Source: CAZYBG01 sp964645155
GTDB taxonomy: Bacteria; Pseudomonadota; Alphaproteobacteria; Rhodobacterales; Rhodobacteraceae
Length of the DNA stretch: 54,628 nt
Assembly (NCBI GenBank): GCA_964645155.1
Contig: CAZYBG010000011.1
Span: forward strand, 1 to 54,628
Reading direction: 5' to 3'
Positions 1 to 8,149 of the stretch are shown here, piece by piece. Within the stretch, counting starts at the first letter, position 1. Every line of letters starts with the position of its first letter. The notes under the pieces are model-generated. The model was not told the origin of the DNA, did not search any database, and was given only the letters and a program-made list of their open reading frames with translations. Position numbers and translations under genes: made by a program.

Positions 1-892
1 CGAAGAAGTCGCCCTCGTCGGCGACCTTCAGGATCAGTTCCTTCATGTCGTAGGGGCTGTTGGGGTTGTCGGGGATCAGCGTGTCGAGGCTCGTCTCGAT
101 CCGCGCCGGGTCATCGAAGAACGGCCGGACCGGCGGCTTCTCGCGGTTGTTGAGCGGCAGGAAATCGAACAGCCGCCGCGTCTCGGCCAGGGCCTCGACA
201 TCGTTCTCGAACGCGCCGTCGGCGACCGAGCTCTTGCGGGTATGGGTCGATGCACCGCCCAGTTCCTCGGCCGTCACGACCTCGTTCGTCACCGTCTTCA
301 CCACGTCGGGGCCGGTGACAAACATGTAGGAGGTGCCCTGCACCATGAAGATGAAGTCGGTCATCGCGGGCGAATAGACCGCGCCGCCCGCGCAGGGGCC
401 CATCACGAGGCTGATCTGCGGCACCACGCCCGAGGCGAGGATGTTGCGCTGGAAGACTTCGGCATAGCCGGCCAGCGAGGCGACCCCCTCCTGGATGCGG
501 GCACCGCCGGAATCGTTGATGCCGATCACCGGGGCGCCGTTCTGCATCGCCATGTCCATGATCTTGCAGATCTTCTCGGCATGGGTCTCACTCAGCGAGC
601 CGCCGAACACGGTGAAGTCCTGGCTGAACACGTAGACGAGCCGGCCGTTGATCGTGCCCCAGCCGGTCACCACGCCGTCGCCCGCGGGCCGGTCCGCCTG
701 CATCCCGAAATCGGCGCAGCGGTGCGCGACGAACATGTCGAATTCCTCGAAGGACCCTTCGTCGAGCAGAAGCTCGATCCGCTCGCGCGCCGTCAGCTTG
801 CCCTTGGCGTGCTGCGCCGTGATGCGCGCCTCGCCACCGCCGAGCCGCGCCGCCTGCCGCCGCACCTCGAGTTCTGCCAGCACGTCCTGCAT
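1..892 (-). CDS. pccB: Propionyl-CoA carboxylase beta subunit (partial, C-terminus off the left edge)
   Basis: This is the carboxyltransferase subunit of acyl-CoA carboxylase. It moves the carboxyl group from biotin to propionyl-CoA to give methylmalonyl-CoA, in the cytosol. About 297 N-terminal residues of an expected ~510 are present. Visible family signatures are an early DFTVFGGSLSETHAEK stretch and two oxyanion-hole segments, DSGGARIQEGVASLAGY and GPCAGGAVYSPAMTDF. The start is the ATG at 892, preceded by a GGAG-like ribosome site; the reading frame is open to the window edge. The acyl-CoA regulator gene pccR lies two genes away, and TTTGCAGA repeats sit about 70-90 nt upstream of the start, so PccR control is likely. 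The substrate could be another short acyl-CoA, but the pccR context favours propionyl-CoA. Confidence 0.93.
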   Translation of the reverse strand, partial: MQDVLAELEVRRQAARLGGGEARITAQHAKGKLTARERIELLLDEGSFEEFDMFVAHRCADFGMQADRPAGDGVVTGWGTINGRLVYVFSQDFTVFGGSLSETHAEKICKIMDMAMQNGAPVIGINDSGGARIQEGVASLAGYAEVFQRNILASGVVPQISLVMGPCAGGAVYSPAMTDFIFMVQGTSYMFVTGPDVVKTVTNEVVTAEELGGASTHTRKSSVADGAFENDVEALAETRRLFDFLPLNNREKPPVRPFFDDPARIETSLDTLIPDNPNSPYDMKELILKVADEGDFF

Positions 893-951
893 TCCGCTCC
901 TCCCCCGGGGCGCGCCAACCCTAGCGGCCATCGCGGCGCGGGCAAAGCCAC

Positions 952-980
952 TTGCGGCAACTTTGCAGAGTGTTTGCAGA
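952..980. promoter_or_regulatory. Candidate PccR operator upstream of pccB
   Basis: Two copies of TTTGCAGA (962-969 and 973-980) lie in direct orientation, preceded by the small palindrome TTGCGGCAA (952-960). They lie 70-90 nt upstream of the pccB start. Short-chain fatty acyl-CoA regulators of the PccR type are reported to bind paired TTTGC-type sites. The match is imperfect, so the site is inferred from position and similarity to the repeats at 2717-2744. Confidence 0.5.
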
Positions 981-1074
981 TCGGTGACGCGAAATCGCGA
1001 AGCTGCGTAGCCGGCTTGCGGGCGCGGCCCGGGGCGGGCGTAGTGGCGAAAGATGCCCCCGCAGCGAGTGCCCC

Positions 1075-1425
1075 ATGTTCCAGATCCCCGTCCCCGTCGC
1101 CACGATCGGCCTGCTCGTCGCCTCGAACGTCTTCATGACCTTCGCCTGGTATGGCCACCTGAAGTACAAGGCCGCGCCGCTTTTCGCGGTGATCCTGATC
1201 AGCTGGGGCATCGCGTTCTTCGAGTACCTGCTGCAGGTGCCGGCCAACCGGATCGGCCACGGCCACTTCTCCGCCGCCGAACTGAAGACCATCCAGGAGG
1301 TCATCACGCTGACCGTCTTCGCGGCGTTCTCGGTCTTCTACCTCAAGGAGGCGCTGGCCTGGAACCACCTGGTGGGCTTCGCCTTCATCGCGCTGGGGGC
1401 GTTCTTCGTGTTCCAGAAATGGTAG
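1075..1425 (+). CDS. DMT-superfamily small membrane protein (DUF486)
   Basis: This is a 116-residue integral membrane protein with four hydrophobic segments, at about residues 5-25, 33-50, 68-88 and 94-113. The length and the motif TIQEVITLTVFAAFSVFYLKE are typical of the DUF486 branch of the drug/metabolite transporter superfamily. No substrate is established for this family. It is transcribed away from pccB from a shared 180-nt intergenic region and sits 68 nt before the exporter gene that follows, so the two may be co-transcribed. The ATG at 1075 begins at the first hydrophobic helix and no better start is visible. Confidence 0.85.
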   Translation: MFQIPVPVATIGLLVASNVFMTFAWYGHLKYKAAPLFAVILISWGIAFFEYLLQVPANRIGHGHFSAAELKTIQEVITLTVFAAFSVFYLKEALAWNHLVGFAFIALGAFFVFQKW

Positions 1426-1493
1426 CCGCCCAGGACGCGCGCCTGGTCCGGATCGGCATGGACAACCCGGCACCAGCGGCTTAGGTCGGCCGG

Positions 1494-2711
1494 ATGACCA
1501 GCCGCCCTGCGGTCCGCTTCCTCGACAGGACCACACCGCCCCACATCATAACGCTCGTCCTCCTCGCGGGGCTCGGCGCGCTGTCGATGAACATCTTCCT
1601 GCCGTCGCTGCCCGCCATGTCGGAGCATTTCGACGCGCCCTACCGGCTGATCCAGCTTTCGGTTGCGCTCTATCTCGGCGTCAACGCGGTCCTGCAGGTC
1701 TTCATCGGCCCGATCTCCGACCGCTTCGGCCGGCGCCCGGTGATGCTCGGCTCGATCGTCGTCTTCATCCTGGCCACGGTCGGCACGTTGCTGGCGACCA
1801 CGGTCGAGGTCTTCCTCGCGTTCCGGGCCGTGCAGGCGGTGATCGTCGCCGGCCTGGTGATCGGCCGTGCCGTGGTGCGCGACATGGTCCCGCAGGACGA
1901 GGCCGCATCGATGATCGGCTATGTCACGATGGGGATGGCGATCGTCCCGATGGTCGGCCCGATGGTCGGCGGCGCGCTCGAGGAGCTGTTCGGCTGGCAG
2001 GCGAGCTTCGTCCTGCTGCTCGGCTGCGGCATCCTCGTGCTCTGGCTCGCCTGGACCGACATGGGCGAGACCGCGCGGCACCGCTCGGCGAGCTTCGCGG
2101 CGCAGTTCCGCCAGTACCCCGAGCTTCTGACCGCGCGGCGCTTCTGGGGCTACTGCCTGACGGCGGCCTTCGCCTCGGGCGCGTTCTTCGCCTATCTCGG
2201 CGGCGCCCCCTATGTCGGGTCGGAGGTGTTCGGCCTGTCGCCCACCGCGCTCGGCATCTACTTCGGCGCGCCGGCGCTCGGCTATGCCGCGGGCAATTTC
2301 ATCTCGGGCCGCTTCTCGGTGCGCTTCGGCATCAACCAGATGGTGCTCTGGGGCACGATCCTGACCTGTGCGGGACTTGCGCTTCTCCTCGCGCTCGAGG
2401 TCGCGGGCGCGCGGCAGCCGGCGGTGTTCTTCGGCTTCATGACCTTCGTGGGCCTCGGCAACGGGATGGTGCTGCCGAACGCGACGGCCGGCATGCTCTC
2501 GGTCAGGCCCCACCTTGCCGGCTCGGCCTCGGGGCTTGGCGGGTCGATCATGATCGGTGGTGGCGCGGCGCTTTCGGCGCTTGCCGGCGGGATGCTCGGG
2601 CCGGGCTCGGGCGCGGCGCCGCTGATCTGGCTGATGTTCGCGACCTCGGCCGCGTCGGTCGCGGCGATCGTCTACGTGATCCGCAGGGAACGGAGCATCG
2701 GCATTGCCTGA
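1494..2711 (+). CDS. MFS multidrug efflux transporter, Bcr/CflA family
   Basis: This is a 405-residue proton-coupled exporter of the major facilitator superfamily with about twelve predicted membrane helices. The N-terminal half carries the Bcr/CflA-type phrase NIFLPSLPAMSEHF (about residues 31-44) and the MFS loop 2-3 motif GPISDRFGRRPVML (about residues 73-86). Length and motifs match drug-resistance transporters of the Bcr/CflA group; the natural substrate cannot be told. It lies between the DUF486 gene and pccR, and its stop at 2711 is only 5 nt before the TTTGC repeats in front of pccR. It may be exported cargo unrelated to propionate, or an accessory of that regulon. Confidence 0.92.
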   Translation: MTSRPAVRFLDRTTPPHIITLVLLAGLGALSMNIFLPSLPAMSEHFDAPYRLIQLSVALYLGVNAVLQVFIGPISDRFGRRPVMLGSIVVFILATVGTLLATTVEVFLAFRAVQAVIVAGLVIGRAVVRDMVPQDEAASMIGYVTMGMAIVPMVGPMVGGALEELFGWQASFVLLLGCGILVLWLAWTDMGETARHRSASFAAQFRQYPELLTARRFWGYCLTAAFASGAFFAYLGGAPYVGSEVFGLSPTALGIYFGAPALGYAAGNFISGRFSVRFGINQMVLWGTILTCAGLALLLALEVAGARQPAVFFGFMTFVGLGNGMVLPNATAGMLSVRPHLAGSASGLGGSIMIGGGAALSALAGGMLGPGSGAAPLIWLMFATSAASVAAIVYVIRRERSIGIA

Positions 2712-2716
2712 GCGGT

Positions 2717-2744
2717 TTTGCAAACGCTAGTTTGCACCTGCAAA
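2717..2744. promoter_or_regulatory. Candidate PccR autoregulatory operator
   Basis: A perfect inverted repeat TGCAAAC-GCTA-GTTTGCA occupies 2719-2736. It sits within TTTGCAAA at 2717-2724 and overlaps a second perfect inverted repeat TTTGCA-CC-TGCAAA at 2731-2744. The cluster lies 15-42 nt in front of the pccR start. Three or more TTTGC half-sites in 28 nt fit the sites reported for the PccR/ScfR family and suggest autoregulation. Binding itself is inferred. Confidence 0.65.
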
Positions 2745-2758
2745 AGCCGGGGGCGCCG

Positions 2759-4153
2759 ATGGCGACGCAAAAGCTCTATGCCGGGGTCAAGCTGCGCGAG
2801 ACGCGCGCGCGGCTCAGGCTTACGCAGAAGGCGTTCGCCGAAAAGCTGGGCGTGTCGCTGCCCTACCTGAACCAGATGGAGAACAACCATCGCCCGGTGT
2901 CGGCCGGCGTCGTCCTGGCGCTGGCGCGCGAGTTCGGCTTCGACGTGACGGAGCTTTCGGCGGGCGATGCCGAGCGGCTGGTGAGCGACCTGCGCGAGGC
3001 GCTGGCCGACCCCGCGGTTCCGGCGGCACCGCCGGTCGCCGACCTGCGCCTCGTCGCGTCGAACGCCCCCGCGCTTGCCCGCGCGGTGATCGACCTCCAC
3101 CGCGCCTACCGGCAGACGCACGAGCGGCTCGCCTCGCTCGACGAGGCGCTGGGGCGGGGCGATGCCGCGCCCGGGCCGTCGCCCTGGGAGGAGGTGCGCG
3201 ACTTCTTCCACTACTGCGACAACTACATCGACGCGGTGGACCGGGCGGCCGAACGCTTCGCCTGCCCCGACGGCGCGCGGGCCGACCCGGCGGCACGGGC
3301 GGCCGAGACGCTCGCCGCCGCGGGCATCGAGGTGGCGGTGGCCGAGATCAGCGGGCTTCGGCAGTTCGACCAGGCGGCAGGCCGTCTTGCGCTTTCGGCG
3401 CGGGCGCCGGCGCCGACCCGCATTTTCCAGCTTCTCCACCAGGTCGCGCTCGTCACCCAGAACGCGCTGCTGGAGGCGACGCTCGATCTTGCCCGCTTTC
3501 AGTCCGACACGGCGCGCGACATCGCCAAGACAGGGCTTGCCAACTATTTCGCCGGCGCGGCGCTGATGCCGTATCGGGCGTTCCTCGAGGCCGCACAGGC
3601 CGAGCGGCACGATCTGGAGCGGCTCGCCGACCTCTTCGGCGCCTCGATCGAGCAGGTCGCCCACCGGCTCTCCACGCTGCAGCGCGCGGGCGAGAAGGGG
3701 ATCCCGTTCTTCTTCGTGCGCGTCGATCAGGCCGGCACCATCACCAAGCGGCATTCCGCAACGCGGCTTCAGTTCGCCCGCTTCGGCGGTGCCTGCCCGC
3801 TCTGGAACGTGCATGGCGCCTTCGAGGCGCCGGGGCGGTTCCTGCGCCAGCTGGCCGAAACGCCGGATGGCGTACGCTATCTCTGCCTCGCGCGCGAGGT
3901 GTCGAAGCCGGCCGGCGCATGGGGCGCGCCGGTCCGCCGCTTTGCCATCGGCCTCGGCTGCGAGGTCAAGCACGCGCGCGCCCTCGTCTATGCCGACGAC
4001 CTCGACCTGACGAAGGGCTTCGAGCCGATCGGCATCTCGTGCCGGATCTGCGAGCGGGTCACCTGCCACCAGCGGTCTGTGCCGCCGCTCGAGCGGCGGT
4101 TGCGGATCGACCCCGACCGCCGCGGGCTTCTGCCCTACGAGATCGGTGAGTAG
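2759..4153 (+). CDS. pccR: Short-chain fatty acyl-CoA regulator, PccR/ScfR family
   Basis: This is a 464-residue DNA-binding regulator of propionyl-CoA assimilation genes. An XRE-type helix-turn-helix fills about residues 8-62 (RLTQKAFAEKLGVSLPYLNQ is the core). The middle resembles the M78/IrrE-like domain of this family but has no visible HExxH motif. The C-terminal part ends in a cysteine cluster, SCRICERVTC. The start is set at the ATG at 2759, because an upstream TTG would place coding sequence over the operator repeats. In Rhodobacter sphaeroides, PccR controls pccB and related genes in response to acyl-CoA, and here pccB is close by. The operator repeats immediately upstream suggest autoregulation. 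Confidence 0.9.
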   Translation: MATQKLYAGVKLRETRARLRLTQKAFAEKLGVSLPYLNQMENNHRPVSAGVVLALAREFGFDVTELSAGDAERLVSDLREALADPAVPAAPPVADLRLVASNAPALARAVIDLHRAYRQTHERLASLDEALGRGDAAPGPSPWEEVRDFFHYCDNYIDAVDRAAERFACPDGARADPAARAAETLAAAGIEVAVAEISGLRQFDQAAGRLALSARAPAPTRIFQLLHQVALVTQNALLEATLDLARFQSDTARDIAKTGLANYFAGAALMPYRAFLEAAQAERHDLERLADLFGASIEQVAHRLSTLQRAGEKGIPFFFVRVDQAGTITKRHSATRLQFARFGGACPLWNVHGAFEAPGRFLRQLAETPDGVRYLCLAREVSKPAGAWGAPVRRFAIGLGCEVKHARALVYADDLDLTKGFEPIGISCRICERVTCHQRSVPPLERRLRIDPDRRGLLPYEIGE

Positions 4154-4207
4154 CGGGCACCGGCGCGGAGGCTGTCGCGGCGGATCCTGGCGGCCTCGCG
4201 CCGGAGG

Positions 4208-5806
4208 TCAGCCGGACTGCGTCAGCGCCGGCGTCATGCGGATCAGCGTCGGCCCGGGTGCGGCGAGGGCCGCGACCACCGCCGCCTGCAGTTCGGCGAG
4301 GCTGCCGGGCTCTTCGGCCAAGGCCCCCCAGGCGCGGGCCAGCGCGAGGAAGTCGGGGTTGCGCAGCGTCACCGCGTTCGGCGCGATCTGGGCGCGGATC
4401 ATGCTCGCCTCGATCTCGCCGAGCTTGCCGTTGTCCCACAGCAGGATCGGCAGCGAGAGGCCGAGCTCCACCGCCGTCCCGAGTTCCTGGATCGTGTACT
4501 GCAGGCCGTAGTCGCCGGCGATCGCGACGACCGGCCGGCCGGGAAGCCCGACCTTGCCGCCGATTGCCGCGGGCAGCGCGTAGCCCAGCGTGCCGAAGCC
4601 GAACGGGTGGTGCCAGAGGCCCGGCTGCGCAAGGTCCCACACCTCCTTCGCGGTATAGGCCAGCTGGGTCATGTCGGAGAAGACCACCGTGTCGGACGGC
4701 AGCGCCATGCGCAGTGCATCGCAGACCGGCACGATGCCCGGCCGCTCGGCATCGGCCTCGGCGCGCCAGCGCCCCCGGGCGGCCGCGCATTCGGTGGCGG
4801 TCCAGCCAGGGGCCGCCGTCCAGGTGCCCAGCGCCGCTTCCAGCGCCTCGCAGAAGGCGCGCGCATCGGCGCGGATCGTGTAGGACGACCGCGCCCGGTC
4901 GACCGTCGCATCGGCATCGAGGTCGACGCGGATCATCCGGCCCTTGTGGCCCAGCGCATCGCGCCAGATGTCCACCTCGGCCAGCCGCGAGCCGAGCACC
5001 AGCACCAGATCGGCGCTGGCGATCAGGTCGCTGCTGCCGGGCCGGGCGAGGTAGCTGCCGAGCCAGAGGGGGTAGCCGGGATCGACGACGCCGCGCCCGG
5101 CATAGGTGGTGAAGGCCGCCATGCCGAGCCGCGGCAGCAGCCGGGCCACGGTCGGCGCGGCCGGCCCCGCCCCGCCACCCAGGATGGCGAGCGGCCGCTT
5201 CGCCCGGCGCAGCATCTCGGCCGCGGCGAGGACGTTCTGCGGATCGGGCAGGAACCGGCTTTCGATATGCGCCTCGTCCGGCCAGTCCGGCGCGGGCGCG
5301 GTCAGAAGGCCGATCGGCACCTGGACATGCTTGGGCGCGCGCCGGCCGGCCGCGAACTCGCGGAAGGCCTGGCCGATCAGCCGGTAGGCGCCCTCGGCGT
5401 CGGCGGCGGTCCTCGACCAGTCGCTGACCGTCGCCGCCGCGCCCTCCTGGTCCTTCATCTCGTGCAGCTTGCCCTTGCCGGTCCCGGCATCCGCCGGATC
5501 AAGGCAGGACGAGATCACCAGCATCGGCACGCTGTCGCTGTAGGCCTGCCCCATCGGCGTCAGGATGTTGGTCAAGCCAGGCCCGGTGATGACATAGGCC
5601 ACCCCCGGCAGGCCGGTCGCGCGGGCATAGCCGTCGGCCATGAATCCGGCGCCCTGCTCGTGCCGCGGCAGGACATGGCGCAGCCCCGCCTCCTCGATGC
5701 CGCGGTAGAGTTCCTGGTTGTGGACGCCGGGGATGCCGAAGATCACCTCGACGCCGCGCGCCCTCAGCATGTGCGAGATATGGGCGCCGAGCGGGCGTGA
5801 CGGCAT
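4208..5806 (-). CDS. TPP-dependent decarboxylase, 5-guanidino-2-oxopentanoate decarboxylase (AruI)-like
   Basis: This is a 532-residue thiamine-diphosphate enzyme of the acetolactate synthase/2-oxoacid decarboxylase superfamily. The N-terminal Pyr domain has FGIPGVHNQELYRGIEEAG and the cofactor-activating glutamate in RHEQGAGFMADGYAR (Glu50). The central domain follows, then the C-terminal PP domain with GDYGLQYTIQELGTAVELGL near residue 428 and LLWDNGK about 30 residues later. The usual GDG of the Mg/TPP motif reads GDY here. The overall sequence resembles AruI-type enzymes of the arginine transaminase route better than anabolic IlvB, and no small subunit lies nearby. Its ATG shares one base with the trkH stop (TGATG), so it is translationally coupled to trkH. 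The 2-oxoacid substrate is inferred. Confidence 0.8.
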   Translation of the reverse strand: MPSRPLGAHISHMLRARGVEVIFGIPGVHNQELYRGIEEAGLRHVLPRHEQGAGFMADGYARATGLPGVAYVITGPGLTNILTPMGQAYSDSVPMLVISSCLDPADAGTGKGKLHEMKDQEGAAATVSDWSRTAADAEGAYRLIGQAFREFAAGRRAPKHVQVPIGLLTAPAPDWPDEAHIESRFLPDPQNVLAAAEMLRRAKRPLAILGGGAGPAAPTVARLLPRLGMAAFTTYAGRGVVDPGYPLWLGSYLARPGSSDLIASADLVLVLGSRLAEVDIWRDALGHKGRMIRVDLDADATVDRARSSYTIRADARAFCEALEAALGTWTAAPGWTATECAAARGRWRAEADAERPGIVPVCDALRMALPSDTVVFSDMTQLAYTAKEVWDLAQPGLWHHPFGFGTLGYALPAAIGGKVGLPGRPVVAIAGDYGLQYTIQELGTAVELGLSLPILLWDNGKLGEIEASMIRAQIAPNAVTLRNPDFLALARAWGALAEEPGSLAELQAAVVAALAAPGPTLIRMTPALTQSG

Positions 5807-7254
5807 CAGGTCCTCCAGAACCGGATGGTGAAGATCGCGAGGACGACCAGGAGCTCGAGCCGCCCGATGAGCATGCCGAACGACAGAAGCCACTTCGCGG
5901 TGTCGTTGACCGCCGCGAAGTTGCCGGCGGGGCCGATCGTGTCGCCGAGCCCCGGGCCGACATTGGCGATCGCCGTCGCCGCGCCCGAGAGCGACGTCAC
6001 GAAGTCGAGACCGGTCATCCCGAGGAGGACCGCCATGGTCCCGAGGCTGACGGTGAACAGGACGAAGAACGACATCACCGAGGACAGCACCTCCTCGTCC
6101 ACCGGGCGGCCGTCGTAGCGCGCCACGAAGATGCCGTTCGGCGAATGCAGGCGGCGGATCTGCGCGCCGATCGCCGAGAACAGGATCTGGTAGCGGAAGA
6201 TCTTGACCGAGCAGCAGGTTGAGCCGGCGCAGCCGCCAACGAGCCCGAGGAAGAAGAACAGCACGACCGGGAACGCGCCCCAGAGCTGATAGTCGACGCT
6301 GGCATAGCCGGTGCCGGTGATGATCGAGGTCACGTTGAAGAGCGCCTCGCGGAACGCGTGCTCGAGCCCGTCGTCGTTCACGACGATGCGGAACAGCGTC
6401 ATCGCGAGCGTGGTCACGGCGATGACCGAAAGGAAGGCGCGGATCTGCACATCGACGAAAAGCGGCCGCGCCGCGCCGACGACAAGCTGGACATAGCGGA
6501 CGAAGGGCAGGCTCGCCAGCACCATGAAGACCGCGGCGACGTATTCGGCCGGGCCCTGGAAGGCGCCGAACGAGGCATCGCGGGTCGAGAACCCGCCGGT
6601 CGAGACCGAGGTCAAGGCATGGTTGATCGCGTCGAAGGGGCGCATGCCGAGCGCCATGTAGGCCATCGCGCAGGCCGCCGTCAGCGCCACGTAGATGACC
6701 GAGATCTGCCGCGCGATGCCTGCGGCGCGGGGCAGGATCTTGCCCATCGTCTCGAACGCCTCGGAGCGGAAGATCTGCATGCCGCCGATGCGCAGTTCGG
6801 GCAGGAACACCATCGCCACGATGATGATGCCGATGCCGCCGAACCACTGCGTCATCGAGCGCCAGAGCAGGAGCCCCTCGGGCAGGTCGTCGAGGCCGAC
6901 GAACACGGTCGAGCCGGTCGTGGTGAAGCCCGACATCGCCTCGAAGAACGCATCGACGGGGCGCGCCTCGGTTTCACCGAACAGGAACGGGATCGCCCCG
7001 AAGAGCGGCAGGACGACCCAGACGCTGGTGGTGAGGAGGAAGGTCTGCTGCAGGGTGAGCCGCGGCTGGGCGCCGTTCGCCGAGGCGAGCGCGAGAAGCG
7101 TGCCGGACAGGACCGTGACGATGGCGCCCTGGAGGAACACCGGCCATTCGCCGTTGCCATAGCCGAGGTCGGTCGCCATCGGCACGAGCATCGTGACGCC
7201 CAGCACCGCGACGAGCAGGCCGATGACGTATCCGACAGGGCGCAGATCGGGCAT
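5806..7254 (-). CDS. trkH: TrkH-family potassium uptake channel subunit
   Basis: This is a 482-residue inner-membrane K+ transport protein, the usual length for TrkH. The four pore-loop filter segments can be followed: SGFTTTGSTVF, STGGFSTRD, ITGTGYASVDY and IANVGPGLGDT. The start is the ATG at 7254 (MPDLRPVGYV), which opens directly into the first membrane helix; upstream codons in frame are arginine-rich and non-family-like. The cytosolic TrkA partner is not in the window. Its last base pairs overlap the start of the TPP enzyme by one base, an odd functional pairing. Two hairpins at 7330-7391 separate it from the upstream operon. Confidence 0.95.
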   Translation of the reverse strand: MPDLRPVGYVIGLLVAVLGVTMLVPMATDLGYGNGEWPVFLQGAIVTVLSGTLLALASANGAQPRLTLQQTFLLTTSVWVVLPLFGAIPFLFGETEARPVDAFFEAMSGFTTTGSTVFVGLDDLPEGLLLWRSMTQWFGGIGIIIVAMVFLPELRIGGMQIFRSEAFETMGKILPRAAGIARQISVIYVALTAACAMAYMALGMRPFDAINHALTSVSTGGFSTRDASFGAFQGPAEYVAAVFMVLASLPFVRYVQLVVGAARPLFVDVQIRAFLSVIAVTTLAMTLFRIVVNDDGLEHAFREALFNVTSIITGTGYASVDYQLWGAFPVVLFFFLGLVGGCAGSTCCSVKIFRYQILFSAIGAQIRRLHSPNGIFVARYDGRPVDEEVLSSVMSFFVLFTVSLGTMAVLLGMTGLDFVTSLSGAATAIANVGPGLGDTIGPAGNFAAVNDTAKWLLSFGMLIGRLELLVVLAIFTIRFWRT

Positions 7255-7329
7255 GGCCGAGGCTTGGCGCCGCGCCCGACGGCTGTCAAGCACCGCGGCG
7301 GCGCCTCGGGCATCGACGCGCTGGCGGCC

Positions 7330-7359
7330 CCCGGGGCGGCCCCTGTTGTCCGCCCCGGG
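7330..7359 (-). terminator. GC-rich stem-loop upstream of trkH
   Basis: A perfect 10-bp stem, CCCGGGGCGG (7330-7339) with CCGCCCCGGG (7350-7359), has a 10-nt loop. No T run follows it on the minus strand, so it may be a second terminator hairpin for the upstream operon or a leader structure of trkH. Confidence 0.45.
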
Positions 7360-7368
7360 CGACCAATG

Positions 7369-7391
7369 GGCGCCCGACGGCACCGGGCGCC
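7369..7391 (-). terminator. Stem-loop directly at the creatininase-family gene stop
   Basis: GGCGCCCG (7369-7376) pairs with CGGGCGCC (7384-7391) around the loop ACGGCAC. On the minus strand it begins at the stop codon of the hydrolase gene, a good position for ending that operon. It lacks a U tract. Confidence 0.45.
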
Positions 7392-8149
7392 TAGCGCGGC
7401 CAGTCGCGCAGGGAAACCAGCATCTCGACCACCCGCGCCACCTGCCACTCCGCCGTCGCCCGGCCCTTTCCGGCGGTCGCCAGATGCGCCTCGCCGACGA
7501 CGCCGTCGGGGTTGAGGTCGGTCGCGATCCAGCCGTAGGCGAGCGGGCCGGTCGGCGGAACAGGCGTCCTCTCGGCGCTGCTCGGGAAGTCGCGCGCGGC
7601 GGCCATGTCGACCGTGCCGGGCGCGAAGTGGAGCATCAGCGACGTCTCCATGTCGCCGCCGTGGATGCCGAAGCGGCGCTCGCGCTCGGAGTAGAGGCCG
7701 TCGGGCGCGCCGAAATTGCCCCAGCCGCAGCGGACGCAGAGCAGGTCCGCCTGGACCCGCAACTCGCGGGCAAGGATCTCGATCAGGGCCGCGTTGCCGC
7801 CATGGGAATTGACGATGACGAGCGTCCTGACCCCCGCGCGGGCGACCGCCAGACCGATCTCGCGCCACGCGGCGAGCGCGGTCTCGGCGGTCATCGTCAG
7901 CGTCCCCCGGGCCCAGAGATGCTCGTTCGACTTGCCTATCGCCTGGGTCGGCAGGATGAGGAGGTCGAGCGTGTCCGGGCACTGGCGGCGGAGCTCGGCG
8001 AGCATCCCTTCGGCGATCAGCCAGTCGGTTCCGGTGGGCAGGTGCGGCCCGTGCTGTTCGACCGCCGCCACGGGCAGCATGGCGATCGTGCCGGCGGCGA
8101 GGCGGTCGAAGTCCGGCGCGCGGAGATGCGCCCAGTCGCGCGCGGTCAT
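7391..8149 (-). CDS. Creatininase-family amidohydrolase
   Basis: This is a 252-residue metal-dependent amidohydrolase of the creatininase/MftE/ArfB superfamily. It carries the metal-site motif EQHGPHLPTGTD (Glu31, His33, Asp42), the NSHGGN motif near residue 113 and a GGDMETS segment near residue 168. Family members hydrolyse creatinine, formamidopyrimidines or similar cyclic or formyl amides; the substrate here cannot be read from the sequence. The ATG at 8149 overlaps the stop of the preceding oxidoreductase by 4 nt (ATGA), so the two are one operon. Next to a CodA-like deaminase operon, a pyrimidine or related heterocycle is a reasonable guess. Confidence 0.88.
   Translation of the reverse strand: MTARDWAHLRAPDFDRLAAGTIAMLPVAAVEQHGPHLPTGTDWLIAEGMLAELRRQCPDTLDLLILPTQAIGKSNEHLWARGTLTMTAETALAAWREIGLAVARAGVRTLVIVNSHGGNAALIEILARELRVQADLLCVRCGWGNFGAPDGLYSERERRFGIHGGDMETSLMLHFAPGTVDMAAARDFPSSAERTPVPPTGPLAYGWIATDLNPDGVVGEAHLATAGKGRATAEWQVARVVEMLVSLRDWPR

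Noticed and set aside
2672..4069. A 465-codon minus-strand frame opposite pccR
   Set aside because: pccR on the plus strand has a clear helix-turn-helix and family match; the antisense frame has none.
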